The notes: generated by a model not told the origin, from the letters alone. 64,000 bases of DNA from Rhizobium sp. BK602 (GCF_014195095.1 NZ_JACIBC010000003.1:1-64000), one strand, 5' to 3'; numbered from the stretch's first letter, positions 20,134 through 29,359 are shown. A program made the numbers and translations.

Positions 20134-21723
20134 TCAGGTGTCCAGCCAGACGCGCGTGGCGACGTAACCGTTCGACATGTCGTTGCCGATGTCGTGAACA
20201 TAGCCCTTCACCTGCTTGGTGGAGGCATTCACGAAGTCGTTGAACATCGGCAGGATGACGCCGCCTTCATCGCGAACCATCATCGCCATGGCGCGATAGA
20301 GTTCCTTGCGCTTGGCTTCGTCCAACTCGGAACGGGCCTGGAGCAGCAGCTTGTCGAAGTCCGGGCGCTTGAAGCGGGTATCGTTCCAGTCCGCCGTCGA
20401 GAGATAGGCGGTGGAATACATCTGGTCCTGCGTCGGCCGTCCGCCCCAATAGGAGGTGGAGAAGGGCTGCACGTTCCAGACGTTGGTCCAGTAGCCGTCG
20501 CCCGGCTCGCGCTTGACCTCGATGTTGATGCCGGCCTTCTTGCAGCTTTCCTGGTAGAGAACCGCCGCATCGACGGCGCCGGGGAAGGCGACTTCCGAGG
20601 TGCGCAGCAGCACCGAACCGCTATGGCCGGACTTCTTGTAGTGGAAGGCCGCCTTGTCGGGATCGTAGGTGCGCTGTTCGATGCCTTCGGGGAAGAGGGC
20701 ATAGGTGCTGTTGATCGGGAAGTCGTTGCCGACCTTGCCGTAGCCGCCGAGGATCTTCTTGACCATGGTTTCGCGATCCATGGCGTATTTCAGCGCGAGG
20801 CGCAGATCGTTATTGTCGAACGGTGCCTTGTCGCAATGCATGATGAAGACATAGTGGCCGCGGCCGGCGGTCGACAGGATCTCGACATTGGGCGCGCGCT
20901 TCAACAGGTCGACCGTTTTCGGGTCGACACGGTTGATATAGTGCACCTGGCCGGACGACAGCGCGGCGATGCGCGCGGTCGCATCGTTCATGCCGATGAT
21001 TTCGACGGTGTCGACATAGCCGCGGTCCTTGCGCCAGTCGTCCTTGTTCTTCTCCAGCGTGGCGCGCACGCCGGGCTCGAAGCTGACGAGCTTGTAGGGG
21101 CCGGTGCCGATCGAGGCGAGAGGGTCGTCATAGCCGCCATTCGGCTGGATGACGAGGTGATAGTCGGTCAGGAGCAACGGCATGTCGGCGTTGCCTTCGG
21201 TCAGCGTCAGGACGAGATTGTCGCCGTCGGCCTTGATCTCCTTGATCGACTTCATGACGCCGAGGGCGCCCGATTCGGACTTGCTGTCCGTGTGGCGCTT
21301 GAGGGTGGCGACGACGTCGTCGATCGTCAGGTCCTTGCCATTGTGGAACTTCACGCCCTTGCGGATCTTGAAGGTCCAGGTGGCAGCGTCCTTCGACGGT
21401 TCCCAGGATTCGGCAAGGGCCGGAACGGCGGCACCCGTCAGCGGATCGGATTCGACCAGCATGTCGCCCCAGCAGCGGCCGATACAGAACATGAATTGCG
21501 ACAGGAATTTCGCCGGGTCCTTGCTGTCGGTGGCGGCACCACCTTCAAGGCCAAGCTTCAGATGGCCGCCGTGCTTCGGCTCGGCCGCCATCGCGCTTTC
21601 GGTGAAAAGTTGGTCGGCCAGTGCCAAGGTCATGCCGGCCGCCATGGCGCGCCCCATGAATTCACGGCGGCTGAGACCGCCCGAGGTCACGCGGCTTGCG
21701 AGATATTTTGTGTAATCTTTCAT
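20134..21723 (-). CDS. Dipeptide-type ABC importer solute-binding protein (second system, Tat signal)
   Basis: This 529-residue SBP_bac_5 protein carries a twin-arginine signal (SRREFMG, residues 18-24, then a hydrophobic stretch ending near SAMA), so it is exported folded through Tat rather than Sec. Family blocks include FKIRKGVKFHNGKDLTIDDV, GTGPYKLVSFEPGVRATLEK and LKYAMDRETMVKKILGGYG. It is the first gene of the second importer. The carnitine-type catabolic genes end 126 bp upstream on the same strand, so a link to quaternary-amine uptake is possible but unproven, since Dpp-type carriers are not the usual carnitine importers. Confidence 0.92.
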   Translation of the reverse strand: MKDYTKYLASRVTSGGLSRREFMGRAMAAGMTLALADQLFTESAMAAEPKHGGHLKLGLEGGAATDSKDPAKFLSQFMFCIGRCWGDMLVESDPLTGAAVPALAESWEPSKDAATWTFKIRKGVKFHNGKDLTIDDVVATLKRHTDSKSESGALGVMKSIKEIKADGDNLVLTLTEGNADMPLLLTDYHLVIQPNGGYDDPLASIGTGPYKLVSFEPGVRATLEKNKDDWRKDRGYVDTVEIIGMNDATARIAALSSGQVHYINRVDPKTVDLLKRAPNVEILSTAGRGHYVFIMHCDKAPFDNNDLRLALKYAMDRETMVKKILGGYGKVGNDFPINSTYALFPEGIEQRTYDPDKAAFHYKKSGHSGSVLLRTSEVAFPGAVDAAVLYQESCKKAGINIEVKREPGDGYWTNVWNVQPFSTSYWGGRPTQDQMYSTAYLSTADWNDTRFKRPDFDKLLLQARSELDEAKRKELYRAMAMMVRDEGGVILPMFNDFVNASTKQVKGYVHDIGNDMSNGYVATRVWLDT

Positions 21724-21832
21724 TCCCCTGTTCCTTCTTCTTAATGCGTTGCTAGAACTCTTGGACGAGGCTTCGACACGGTTTCCTCTACCGCTCGAAG
21801 CATAGTGTCCGCGATCATGCGGGAAGATGACG

Positions 21833-21844
21833 CGGTTGCAACCG
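21833..21844. promoter_or_regulatory. 12-bp palindrome upstream of the second importer
   Basis: CGGTTGCAACCG is a perfect palindrome in the 126-bp gap between the enoyl-CoA hydratase gene and the binding-protein gene, 110-121 bp before the latter's start. It could be an operator giving the importer its own control. I found no second copy near the carnitine regulator, so its cognate protein is unknown. Confidence 0.4.
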
Positions 21845-21849
21845 CCTGC

Positions 21850-22632
21850 TCATTTTCCTTTCCAGATTGGAGGCCGTTTTTCCGCGAAGGCTCTCGGGCC
21901 TTCCAGATGGTCTTCGCTTGAGTAAAGGGTGTCGACCGTCGCAAACTGCCTCTTGGTAATCTTGTTCATGGCAGTCTGGAAGGTCGCTCCCTCCGCCTCT
22001 CGGACGATTTCCTTGATGGCGGCATAGACGAGCGGAGGGCCGCTTTCGAGCAGCCGGGCAAGCTCCCATGCTCGCTCCATCAGCCGGTCGGCGGCGACGA
22101 TCTCGTTGACGAAACCCCAGCGATGCGCCTCGGTGGCATCGAGCCAGCGGCCGGTCAGGAGCATATCCATGGCGATGTGATAGGGAATGCGTTTCGGCAA
22201 TTTGATCGAGGCGGCATCGGCAACCGTGCCGGAGCGGATTTCCGGAAGCGCAAAGGTCGCGTGCTCGGCGGCGATGATCAGGTCGGCGGAAAGGGCGATC
22301 TCCAGGCCGCCGCCGCAACAGATGCCGTTGACGGCGCAGATGACGGGCTTGTTGAGATCTCGAAGTTCCTGCAGTCCGCCAAAGCCGCCGACGCCATAGT
22401 CGCCATCGACCGCGTCGCCGGCCGCCGCGGCCTTCAAGTCCCAACCGGCCGAGAAGAATTTCTCGCCCGCGGCCGTAACGATGGCGATGCGCAGTTCGGG
22501 ATCGTCACGGAAGTCGCGGAAGATCAGGCCCATCTCGCGGCTCGTCGCAAGGTCGATGGCGTTTGCCTTCGGCCTGTCGATGACGACCTCCAGAATGCCG
22601 CTGTCGCGTCTGGTGCGAATGGGGGTGTACAA
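21850..22632 (-). CDS. Enoyl-CoA hydratase/isomerase family, CaiD-like (crotonobetainyl-CoA hydratase candidate)
   Basis: This 260-residue crotonase-fold enzyme has the oxyanion-hole segments KFFSAGWDLKA and CCGGGLEIALSADLIIA and the active-site region LPEIRSGTVADA. It is close in pattern to CaiD, which hydrates crotonobetainyl-CoA to L-carnitinyl-CoA. The start is a TTG at 22632, backed by a strong AAAGGAGGT nine bases upstream. It is 6 bp downstream of the CoA-ligase gene and in the same run as the acyl-CoA dehydrogenase and carnitine dehydrogenase genes. That gives the series ligase, dehydrogenase, hydratase expected for turning gamma-butyrobetaine into carnitinyl-CoA. Confidence 0.8.
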   Translation of the reverse strand: MYTPIRTRRDSGILEVVIDRPKANAIDLATSREMGLIFRDFRDDPELRIAIVTAAGEKFFSAGWDLKAAAAGDAVDGDYGVGGFGGLQELRDLNKPVICAVNGICCGGGLEIALSADLIIAAEHATFALPEIRSGTVADAASIKLPKRIPYHIAMDMLLTGRWLDATEAHRWGFVNEIVAADRLMERAWELARLLESGPPLVYAAIKEIVREAEGATFQTAMNKITKRQFATVDTLYSSEDHLEGPRAFAEKRPPIWKGK

Positions 22633-22638
22633 CTTCCG

Positions 22639-24696
22639 CTACCTCCTTTTCCGGATGAGGGCATCTGCAGCGACGGTGCCACGGTCTCCGGACAGAACCA
22701 TCAATGGATTAATGTCTAGTTCTTCAAGTTGCGCGGCATTTTTTACGACATATTCTGCCGTTGATGAGATAGCCTCGACGACGCGGTCGACGCTGCCTTT
22801 TGCGCCACCACGATAGCCTTCTATCAGTTTTTTGACTTTCAGCTGTGAAATGGCGTCGAAAATCTCCTCACTTGTCGCTGGAAGCGGCAAAATGATAGCA
22901 TCTTCAAGCAATTCCACCAAAATTCCGCCGGCACCGACCGTCAGCGCCAGCCCGAGAACGGGATCGCGAGCAGCCCCCACGATCAGTTCGCAGACCGGGC
23001 GCTCGATCATCCGTTCTACCAGATAGCCGTGGGCGACATGGGCCATAGCCTGCGCCGCGCCGCGCACCGCATTCCTATCGCTTAGGTTGAGCGTGACCGC
23101 ACCGGCTTCGGACTTGTGTTCGACACCCAAGGCCTTCAGCGCGACGGGAAAGCCGATGCACTCCGCCTGGTCCGCCGCCTCTTCAGGGTTGGCAGCCGTT
23201 GCACCGAGGGGAATGGCAAGGCCGGCTGCGGATAGTTCCGCCTTGGCCGCTGCTTCGCTCAAGGTTTCGATTTCGCCTTCAGAAACGGAGATATCCAGCA
23301 GCGGCGGCGGTGCGGCTTTACGCCACGCCGCTCCGATCCGGGCGGCTGTTTCCACGGCCGCCAGGGTCTCGCTGATGCCGCAAAGCGGCACGATGCCCGC
23401 CTTGAGCAGCGTCAGGGCGATGTCTTCGGGCATGTTTTCCGGCAAGGTTGCCAGGATGCCGGCGCGGGCGCCGGTGCGTCCTGCCGCAGCTTCGATGGCG
23501 GCGACGGTCGTCATCCAGTCGGCACTGTCGCAGCGGTCGGCGCGCGGGAAGTCGAGCACGATCAGATTGAGCGCGTAGCCACCCTCGAACATGGCGGAAA
23601 ACGCTGCCGTCTGCCGGAAAAGATCGCCCCAGACGAAGGTATGGTAATCGAGGGGATTGGAGAGCGTGACCATCTCGCCGAGGCTCTGGCGAAGGCGGGC
23701 CAACTGCTCGGGTTTCAGGGTACGAAACTCCACAGCGCGCCCGACGGCGGCATCGGCCATCAGCGAGGCCTCGCCGCCGGAACAGCTCATGGAGGAAATG
23801 GCGCCGCTTTCGAGCGGCCCGGTCAGATGCAGCAGTTTCAGCGTCTCGATGAGTTCCGGCAATGTGTCGACCCGACCGATGCCAAGGCGGGCGAGAACGG
23901 CAGCGGCAACCGCATCGCTGCCGGCAAGCGAGGCCGTGTGCGAGACGGCAGCACGCTGCGCCTGTTCGGACTTGCCGACTTTCAGGGCGACGACCGGTTT
24001 GCGCAGCTCCCGCGCCCGTGCGGCAAGCCTTTGCAGCGCCTCTACGCTGCCAAAGCCCTCGATATGCAGGCCGATCGCCGTGACGCGGGGATCGTCGAGA
24101 ACGGCAATGGCCAGATCCGATAGTCCGGTCTGTGCCTGGTTGCCCGCCGTCATCAAATAGCTGATCGGCAGGCCGCGCCGTTGCATGGTGAGGTTGATGG
24201 CGATGTTGGAAGACTGGGTGAGAATGGCAACGCCGCGTTCCACCCGCACCATTCCATGCTGATCGGGCCAAAGCAGCGCGCCATCAAGGCCGTTGATCAT
24301 CCCGTAGCAGTTCGGACCGATGATCGGCATGTCGCCGGCGGCCGCGACGAGATCGCCTTGCATGGCCGCGCCATCGGCCAGTTCACCGACCGCCTCGCTG
24401 AAGCCCGAGGCATAGCAGACGGCACCGCCGGCACCGCGCAAGGCAAGCGCCCGGACGATCTCGACGGTCAGCGTCCGGTTGACGCCGACGAAGGCGGCGT
24501 CCGGTGCATCCGGCAGCTCCGCCACTGATCGATAGCAGCGGCGGCCAAGCACGCTTTCTTGGGTTGGATGAACCGGCCAGATCTCGCCTGAAAATCCCAT
24601 GCGGTCGCATTGCTCGATGACCCGCCGTGCCTCGCGCCCGCCGAAGACGGCGATGGTTCGTGGTCTGATAAGGCGGTCGAGCGGGCGTGTCGTCAT
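22639..24696 (-). CDS. NDP-forming acyl-CoA synthetase (acetate-CoA ligase family, alpha-beta fusion)
   Basis: This 685-residue fused acyl-CoA synthetase has an N-terminal CoA-binding Rossmann domain (IAVFGGREARRVIEQCDR), two succinyl-CoA-ligase-like domains with the phosphohistidine His253 in VSHTASLAG, and a C-terminal ATP-grasp domain (GFPVALKALGVEHKSEAGAV; ELDINPLMV). It should activate a carboxylate to its CoA thioester with NDP release. In this operon the plausible substrate is gamma-butyrobetaine, crotonobetaine or carnitine. Known carnitine/butyrobetaine CoA ligases (CaiC-type) are AMP-forming, so the family used here is unusual. The ATG at 24696 follows GGAGCG and lies 4 bp after the dehydrogenase stop. 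Confidence 0.88.
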   Translation of the reverse strand: MTTRPLDRLIRPRTIAVFGGREARRVIEQCDRMGFSGEIWPVHPTQESVLGRRCYRSVAELPDAPDAAFVGVNRTLTVEIVRALALRGAGGAVCYASGFSEAVGELADGAAMQGDLVAAAGDMPIIGPNCYGMINGLDGALLWPDQHGMVRVERGVAILTQSSNIAINLTMQRRGLPISYLMTAGNQAQTGLSDLAIAVLDDPRVTAIGLHIEGFGSVEALQRLAARARELRKPVVALKVGKSEQAQRAAVSHTASLAGSDAVAAAVLARLGIGRVDTLPELIETLKLLHLTGPLESGAISSMSCSGGEASLMADAAVGRAVEFRTLKPEQLARLRQSLGEMVTLSNPLDYHTFVWGDLFRQTAAFSAMFEGGYALNLIVLDFPRADRCDSADWMTTVAAIEAAAGRTGARAGILATLPENMPEDIALTLLKAGIVPLCGISETLAAVETAARIGAAWRKAAPPPLLDISVSEGEIETLSEAAAKAELSAAGLAIPLGATAANPEEAADQAECIGFPVALKALGVEHKSEAGAVTLNLSDRNAVRGAAQAMAHVAHGYLVERMIERPVCELIVGAARDPVLGLALTVGAGGILVELLEDAIILPLPATSEEIFDAISQLKVKKLIEGYRGGAKGSVDRVVEAISSTAEYVVKNAAQLEELDINPLMVLSGDRGTVAADALIRKRR

Positions 24697-24700
24697 AGGC

Positions 24701-25861
24701 TCACGCTCCGAACGGCCGCAGCAGATCGCGGCTGATGATGTGCCGCTGGATTTCCGAGGTTCCGTCCCAGATGCGTTCGACGCGGGCATCCCGCCAGAAG
24801 CGGGCAAGCGGCAGATCGTCCATCAGCCCCATGCCGCCAAAGATCTGGATCGCCTCGTCGGTGACGCGGGCGAGCATTTCCGAGGCGTAGAGCTTGGCCG
24901 AGGCGATCTCGCGATTGGCGGCAATGCCGGCATCGAGCTTCCAGGCAGCCGACAGCGTCAAAAGGTCGGCGGCGTCGATCTCGGTGATCATGTCGGCAAG
25001 CTTGAACGAGACGCCCTGATTGGCGCCGATCGGCTTGCCGAATTGCTTGCGCTCGGCCGCATAGGGCAAAGCGAGTTCGAAGACGCGGCGGGCACGGCCG
25101 ACGCAGGTTGCGGCAACCGTCAGGCGCGTGCCGTAGAGCCATTCATTGGCGATGTCGAAGCCGCGATGCACTTTGCCGAGTACCTGCGACTTCGGCAGGC
25201 GGCAATCCGTGAAGTTCAGGATGGCATTGTGATAGCCGCGATGCGAGACGGACTCATAGCCCTTGCGGATTTCGAAGCCAGGCGTGCCGCGATCGACCAG
25301 GAAGGCGGTGATCTTCTTCTTGATGCCCTTCGGTGTCTCTTCCTCACCGGTGGCGGCAAAGACGATGACGAAATCGGCGACATCGGCATGCGAGATGAAA
25401 TGCTTGGTGCCGTTGAGGATGAAATCATCGCCGTCCTGCCGCGCGGCACATTTCATGCCGCGCATGTCGGAGCCGGCATCGGGCTCGGTGATGGCGAGCG
25501 CATCGATTTTGTCGCCGCGTACCGCCGGCAGCAGGTAGCGTTCGCGCTGCTCGCCCTCGCAGGCCATCAGAATGCCGGAGGGGCGGCCGAAAAAGACGGT
25601 GAGCGCCATCGACCCGCGGCCGAGCTCGCGTTCGACAAGGGTAAAGGTCGCATGATCGAGGCCGGCACCGCCGACGTCTTCGGGGAAGTTGCAGGCATAA
25701 AAGCCGAGCGCGATGCATTTGCGCCGGATCTCATCCGCCAGATCCGGCGGCACGATGCCGGTGCGATCGACCTCGTTTTCGTGCGGATAGATTTCCGTCT
25801 CCACGAAGTCCCGGACCGTCTTGACGATCATTTCCTGTTCTTCGCTGAGCCCGAAATTCAT
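24701..25861 (-). CDS. Acyl-CoA dehydrogenase (butyrobetainyl-/crotonobetainyl-CoA dehydrogenase candidate)
   Basis: This 386-residue FAD acyl-CoA dehydrogenase shows the N-terminal helical domain (LSEEQEMIVKTVRDFVETEI), the flavin-contact block ITEPDAGSDMRGMKC and the C-terminal signature with QIFGGMGLMDDLPLARFWRD. The segment that normally carries the catalytic Glu (YEGT) reads WDGT here, an Asp-for-Glu change if the alignment holds. In context it probably oxidises gamma-butyrobetainyl-CoA to crotonobetainyl-CoA, passing electrons to ETF. It lies 12 bp downstream of the carnitine dehydrogenase fusion and 4 bp upstream of the CoA-ligase gene. Confidence 0.88.
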   Translation of the reverse strand: MNFGLSEEQEMIVKTVRDFVETEIYPHENEVDRTGIVPPDLADEIRRKCIALGFYACNFPEDVGGAGLDHATFTLVERELGRGSMALTVFFGRPSGILMACEGEQRERYLLPAVRGDKIDALAITEPDAGSDMRGMKCAARQDGDDFILNGTKHFISHADVADFVIVFAATGEEETPKGIKKKITAFLVDRGTPGFEIRKGYESVSHRGYHNAILNFTDCRLPKSQVLGKVHRGFDIANEWLYGTRLTVAATCVGRARRVFELALPYAAERKQFGKPIGANQGVSFKLADMITEIDAADLLTLSAAWKLDAGIAANREIASAKLYASEMLARVTDEAIQIFGGMGLMDDLPLARFWRDARVERIWDGTSEIQRHIISRDLLRPFGA

Positions 25862-25873
25862 GATCGCTTCCTC

Positions 25874-27364
25874 CTAGCGTTTTTGTCCGACATGACGCCC
25901 GGCGCCCTCCGGCAAGGGCAATTGCGCGTGGGCGGCGGCAATGGGCTTCAATCGGCTCAGCACCTCCTCCGGTGCGTCGCTGGCCTTGCCCGCCTTGGCG
26001 TCGACATGCAGCAGCATATGTTCGGCGGTGGCGATCACATCGCCGCTCGCCGTATCATACAGCCTATGGAACACATGCAGCCGCTTCTCGTCGGATGAGA
26101 GGACCTGGGAGGTCGAATGAATGGCCTGCCCGAGCTTGGCTTCACCGAGATGGCGGATATGGGTCTCCACCGTGTAGTAGCTGCGACCGCTTTCGACATA
26201 GGCGAAATCGACGCCGATGAGGCGCAGCAGCGCGTCCGAGGTGTCGCCGAATACCTGAAGGTAGCGGTGTTCGGTCATGTGGCCGTTATAGTCGACCCAG
26301 GCCGGGCTGACCTTGGTGTCGATGAGCCGCAGCGGCCTCGCCAGGTCGTAGAGCTTTCGGTCGCCGCCGCCGGCTGCCCAGAGGCTGCTTTCGAAATCCT
26401 TCAACAGCTTGCCGGCACCCCAGCCCTTGCCGCCATGGCTGCCCTTCAGCGTCTGCAGGATGCCGACGAGGTTTTCGTCGCGGATGCGCTCCAGTTCGCG
26501 GATCGATAGGCCAGCGGCCTGCTCGTCCGACTGCTGGCCGATCTTTTCGACGAGGGCATCGTCGAGATCGACAACATCCATCAGCTTCGTCCAGTTCCAT
26601 TGCAGGGCGGGGCCGAACTGCGCGAGGAAGTGACGCATGCCCGCTTCGCCGCCGGCGATGCGATAGGTCTGGAACAGGCCCATCTGCGCCCAGCGCAGGC
26701 CGAAGGAGTAGCGGATGACATCGTCCAGCGTCTCGACGGTGCAGATATCGTCTTTGATCAGCCAGAGCGCCTCGCGCCAGAGCGCCTCCAGCAGGCGGTC
26801 GCCGACGAAGGCCTCGATTTCCTTGGCGATATGCACGCCCTTCATGCCGATCGGCGGCAGCCGATCCATCGCCGCCTTGATGGTAGCAGTACTGGTCTTT
26901 TCACCGCCGACGATCTCAACCAGCGGCAAGAGATAGACCGGATTGTAGGGATGGGCGACGAAGAGGCGCTCGGGGTGACGCATGTCGCGCTGCAAGTCCG
27001 TCGGCAACAGGCCGGAGGTGGACGAGCCGATCAGCGCATCCGGCCTTGCCGCCGCGTCGATCTGCGTCAGCACCTTGCCCTTGAGATCCAGCCGCTCCGG
27101 CACGCTTTCCTGGATCCAGTCCGCCCCGGCCACCGCCTCTTCCAGCGTCTCGCGGAAGGTGAGCCTGCCGCGCGGCGGAAGCGGCGCGCCGGTCAGCATC
27201 GCATAGGCTTTCTCGGCATTATCAAGCACTTCGCCGACGATTCGGCTCGCTTCCGGATGCGGGTCGTAGACATCGACATCGATGCCCGCCAAAAGAAAGC
27301 GAGCGATCCATCCGCCGCCGATGACGCCGCCGCCGATGCAGGCTGCCTTGTTGATCTTGCTCAT
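25874..27364 (-). CDS. lcdH: L-carnitine dehydrogenase fused to betainyl-CoA thioesterase
   Basis: This 496-residue two-domain protein has residues 1-320 as a 3-hydroxyacyl-CoA-dehydrogenase-type NAD enzyme (GGGVIGGGW at 11-19; His138 in VAHPYNPVYLLPLVE). Residues from about 345 form a 4HBT hotdog thioesterase with DYNGHM (358-363). Rhizobial carnitine dehydrogenases of this fused form are known. The first domain oxidises L-carnitine to 3-dehydrocarnitine; the second hydrolyses betainyl-CoA to glycine betaine. Between these steps works the BKACE enzyme encoded 7 bp upstream, so the fusion brackets its partner's reaction. The usual length of the unfused dehydrogenase is about 320 residues. Confidence 0.9.
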   Translation of the reverse strand: MSKINKAACIGGGVIGGGWIARFLLAGIDVDVYDPHPEASRIVGEVLDNAEKAYAMLTGAPLPPRGRLTFRETLEEAVAGADWIQESVPERLDLKGKVLTQIDAAARPDALIGSSTSGLLPTDLQRDMRHPERLFVAHPYNPVYLLPLVEIVGGEKTSTATIKAAMDRLPPIGMKGVHIAKEIEAFVGDRLLEALWREALWLIKDDICTVETLDDVIRYSFGLRWAQMGLFQTYRIAGGEAGMRHFLAQFGPALQWNWTKLMDVVDLDDALVEKIGQQSDEQAAGLSIRELERIRDENLVGILQTLKGSHGGKGWGAGKLLKDFESSLWAAGGGDRKLYDLARPLRLIDTKVSPAWVDYNGHMTEHRYLQVFGDTSDALLRLIGVDFAYVESGRSYYTVETHIRHLGEAKLGQAIHSTSQVLSSDEKRLHVFHRLYDTASGDVIATAEHMLLHVDAKAGKASDAPEEVLSRLKPIAAAHAQLPLPEGAGRHVGQKR

Positions 27365-27371
27365 CCGGGCC

Positions 27372-28274
27372 TCAGCGCTTCGTCAGTTTCAGTTTCTTGC
27401 GGACATCCTCGGGGCCGATGATGCGCGCGCCCATGCCCTCGATGACCTGCACCGCCTTCTCGACGAGCTGGGCATTGGTGGCGAGCAGGCCCTTTCCGGC
27501 ATAGAGATTGTCTTCCAGCCCGACGCGGACATTGCCGCCGGCGAGAACGGCTGCCGCCGGATAGGCCATGGCATTGCGGCCGATGGAAAAGGCCGAGAAG
27601 GTCCAGCTCGAGGGAACGTTGTTGACCATCGCCATGAAGGTGTTCAGGTCGTCGGGCGCCCCCCAAGGGATGCCCATGCAGAGCTGGATGAGAACCGGGT
27701 CCTCAATGAGACCCTCCTCGGCAAGCTGCTTGGCAAACCAGAGATGACCGGTGTCGAAGGCTTCGATCTCCGGGCGCACGCCGAGATCGGTCATCTTCTT
27801 CGCCATCGCCCTCAGCATCGAAGGCGTATTGGTCATGACGTAATCGCCAAGATTGAAGTTCATCGTGCCGCAATCGAGTGTGCAGATTTCCGGCAGGCAT
27901 TCGGCGACATGGCTGACGCGCTCCGTTGCGCCAGCCATGTCGGTGCCCCTGGCGTTCAAGGGCAGGGGGCTTTCGACATCCCCGAAGATCAGATCGCCGC
28001 CCATGCCGGCGGTGAGGTTCAGCACCACGTCGACATCGGCGGAGCGGATGCGATCGGTCACTTCCTTGTACAGATCGTTGCGGCGGCTGGCAGCGCCGGT
28101 TTCCGGATCGCGGACATGGCAGTGAACGACCGCCGCCCCCGCCTTCGCGGCATCGATCGCGGAATCCGCGATCTGCTTGGGAGTGATCGGAACATGGCTG
28201 GATTTCGAGACCGTATCGCCGGAGCCGGTGACGGCGCAGGTGATGAAGACATCGCGGTTCATCGCAAGAGGCAT
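27372..28274 (-). CDS. cdhC: 3-dehydrocarnitine cleavage enzyme (BKACE family)
   Basis: This 300-residue BKACE protein (formerly 'beta-keto acid cleavage', DUF849) has the family's metal-site and substrate signatures: AVVHCHVRDPETG near the N-terminus, DCGTMNF in the middle and GGNVRVGLEDNLY towards the end. In carnitine catabolism it joins 3-dehydrocarnitine and acetyl-CoA to give betainyl-CoA and acetoacetate. The ATG at 28274 follows GGGAGAA; an in-frame extension to 28310 has no ribosome site. It is the first gene of the minus-strand operon and divergent from the GlxA-type regulator, with an 89-bp promoter gap. Confidence 0.9.
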   Translation of the reverse strand: MPLAMNRDVFITCAVTGSGDTVSKSSHVPITPKQIADSAIDAAKAGAAVVHCHVRDPETGAASRRNDLYKEVTDRIRSADVDVVLNLTAGMGGDLIFGDVESPLPLNARGTDMAGATERVSHVAECLPEICTLDCGTMNFNLGDYVMTNTPSMLRAMAKKMTDLGVRPEIEAFDTGHLWFAKQLAEEGLIEDPVLIQLCMGIPWGAPDDLNTFMAMVNNVPSSWTFSAFSIGRNAMAYPAAAVLAGGNVRVGLEDNLYAGKGLLATNAQLVEKAVQVIEGMGARIIGPEDVRKKLKLTKR

Positions 28275-28363
28275 TTTGTTCTCCCTCGTATTGATGACAT
28301 TACGCGGCAAGCAGTCGTTTCATGCTTTGCATTTCTGGAAGCAAACGATACATTATCAGAAAC

Positions 28364-29359
28364 ATGCGAGATGCTATGCTCACGCCGTCCAACACGTCGC
28401 TCGATATCGACCTGCTTATCCTTCCCGAGACCAACCTGATCCTGATCGCATCGGTGATCGAGCCGCTGCGCGGCGCCAATCGCATTGCCGGCGCCGAGCT
28501 TTATCGCTGGCGCCTCCTGACGCTGGATGGCTCGCCCGTCGAGACCACCAGCCATATACCGATCCCGGCATCGGGCGGTTTCCGGCCGGCCAGCGAGACG
28601 ACCCCGCTATTCGTGCTTGCCAGCTACAATTGGCAGCGCAGCGCCACGCAGGCGGTGAAGATGCAATTGTCGCAGACCGCGCGTCATCGCTCGATGATCG
28701 CCGGCATCGAATCCGGCAGCTGGCTGCTGGCCGAGGCCAGCTTGCTCGACAATGTGTCGGCGGCTGTCCACTGGGAGGACACGGAGGATTTCGCGCTTGC
28801 CTATCCGCAGGTGCGCGCGGTCAAGGATCGCTTCGTCATCGACGGCAAGCGCATCACCACCGCAGGCTCCATGCCGACGATCGATCTGATGCTGGAGATC
28901 ATCCGGCGCCGGCAAGGCTATTCGCTGGCGTTGGAGGTTAGCCGCCTGTTCATCTACGAGCCGGCTGCTGGTTATGGCGCCGCCGAATTGTCGCCGTCGA
29001 CCGCCGGTCTGCGCCTGCGCGATCCGCGCGTCGCCCAGGCCGTGCGGTTGATGGAAGACAATATCGAGCAGCCACTGGTGCTCACCCGGCTCGCGCGTCG
29101 CGTTGGAGTCAGCGCCCGCCATCTCCAGGCGCTGTTTCAGGAGGAATTCGCCGCGCCGCCGCATGTGCATTATCTGGCGCTCCGGCTGAACGCGGCGCGG
29201 CGCAAGGTCATCGAAACCAAGGCCTCCTTTGCCGAGATCGCGGCGGCCACCGGCTTCAATTCGGCCTCGGCCTTTGCCCGCAGCTACCGGGCGAGTTTCT
29301 CCGAAAGCCCATCGGGTACGCGACGGCGTTTGCGCGGGCGTATTATGGCTCCTCACTAA
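28364..29359 (+). CDS. cdhR: GlxA/CdhR-type AraC-family regulator of carnitine catabolism
   Basis: This protein of about 331 residues has an N-terminal DJ-1/PfpI-like sensor domain and a C-terminal AraC-type DNA-binding domain with two helix-turn-helices (LVLTRLARRVGVSARHLQAL; SFAEIAAATGFNSASAFARS). The sensor's nucleophile-elbow reads GIESGSW, without the Cys of true PfpI proteases, as expected for GbdR/CdhR-like regulators. In Pseudomonas, CdhR activates carnitine catabolic genes, and the divergent position beside the carnitine operon supports the same job here. The start is uncertain: ATG 28364 or ATG 28376, neither with a strong ribosome site. Confidence 0.85.
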   Translation: MRDAMLTPSNTSLDIDLLILPETNLILIASVIEPLRGANRIAGAELYRWRLLTLDGSPVETTSHIPIPASGGFRPASETTPLFVLASYNWQRSATQAVKMQLSQTARHRSMIAGIESGSWLLAEASLLDNVSAAVHWEDTEDFALAYPQVRAVKDRFVIDGKRITTAGSMPTIDLMLEIIRRRQGYSLALEVSRLFIYEPAAGYGAAELSPSTAGLRLRDPRVAQAVRLMEDNIEQPLVLTRLARRVGVSARHLQALFQEEFAAPPHVHYLALRLNAARRKVIETKASFAEIAAATGFNSASAFARSYRASFSESPSGTRRRLRGRIMAPH

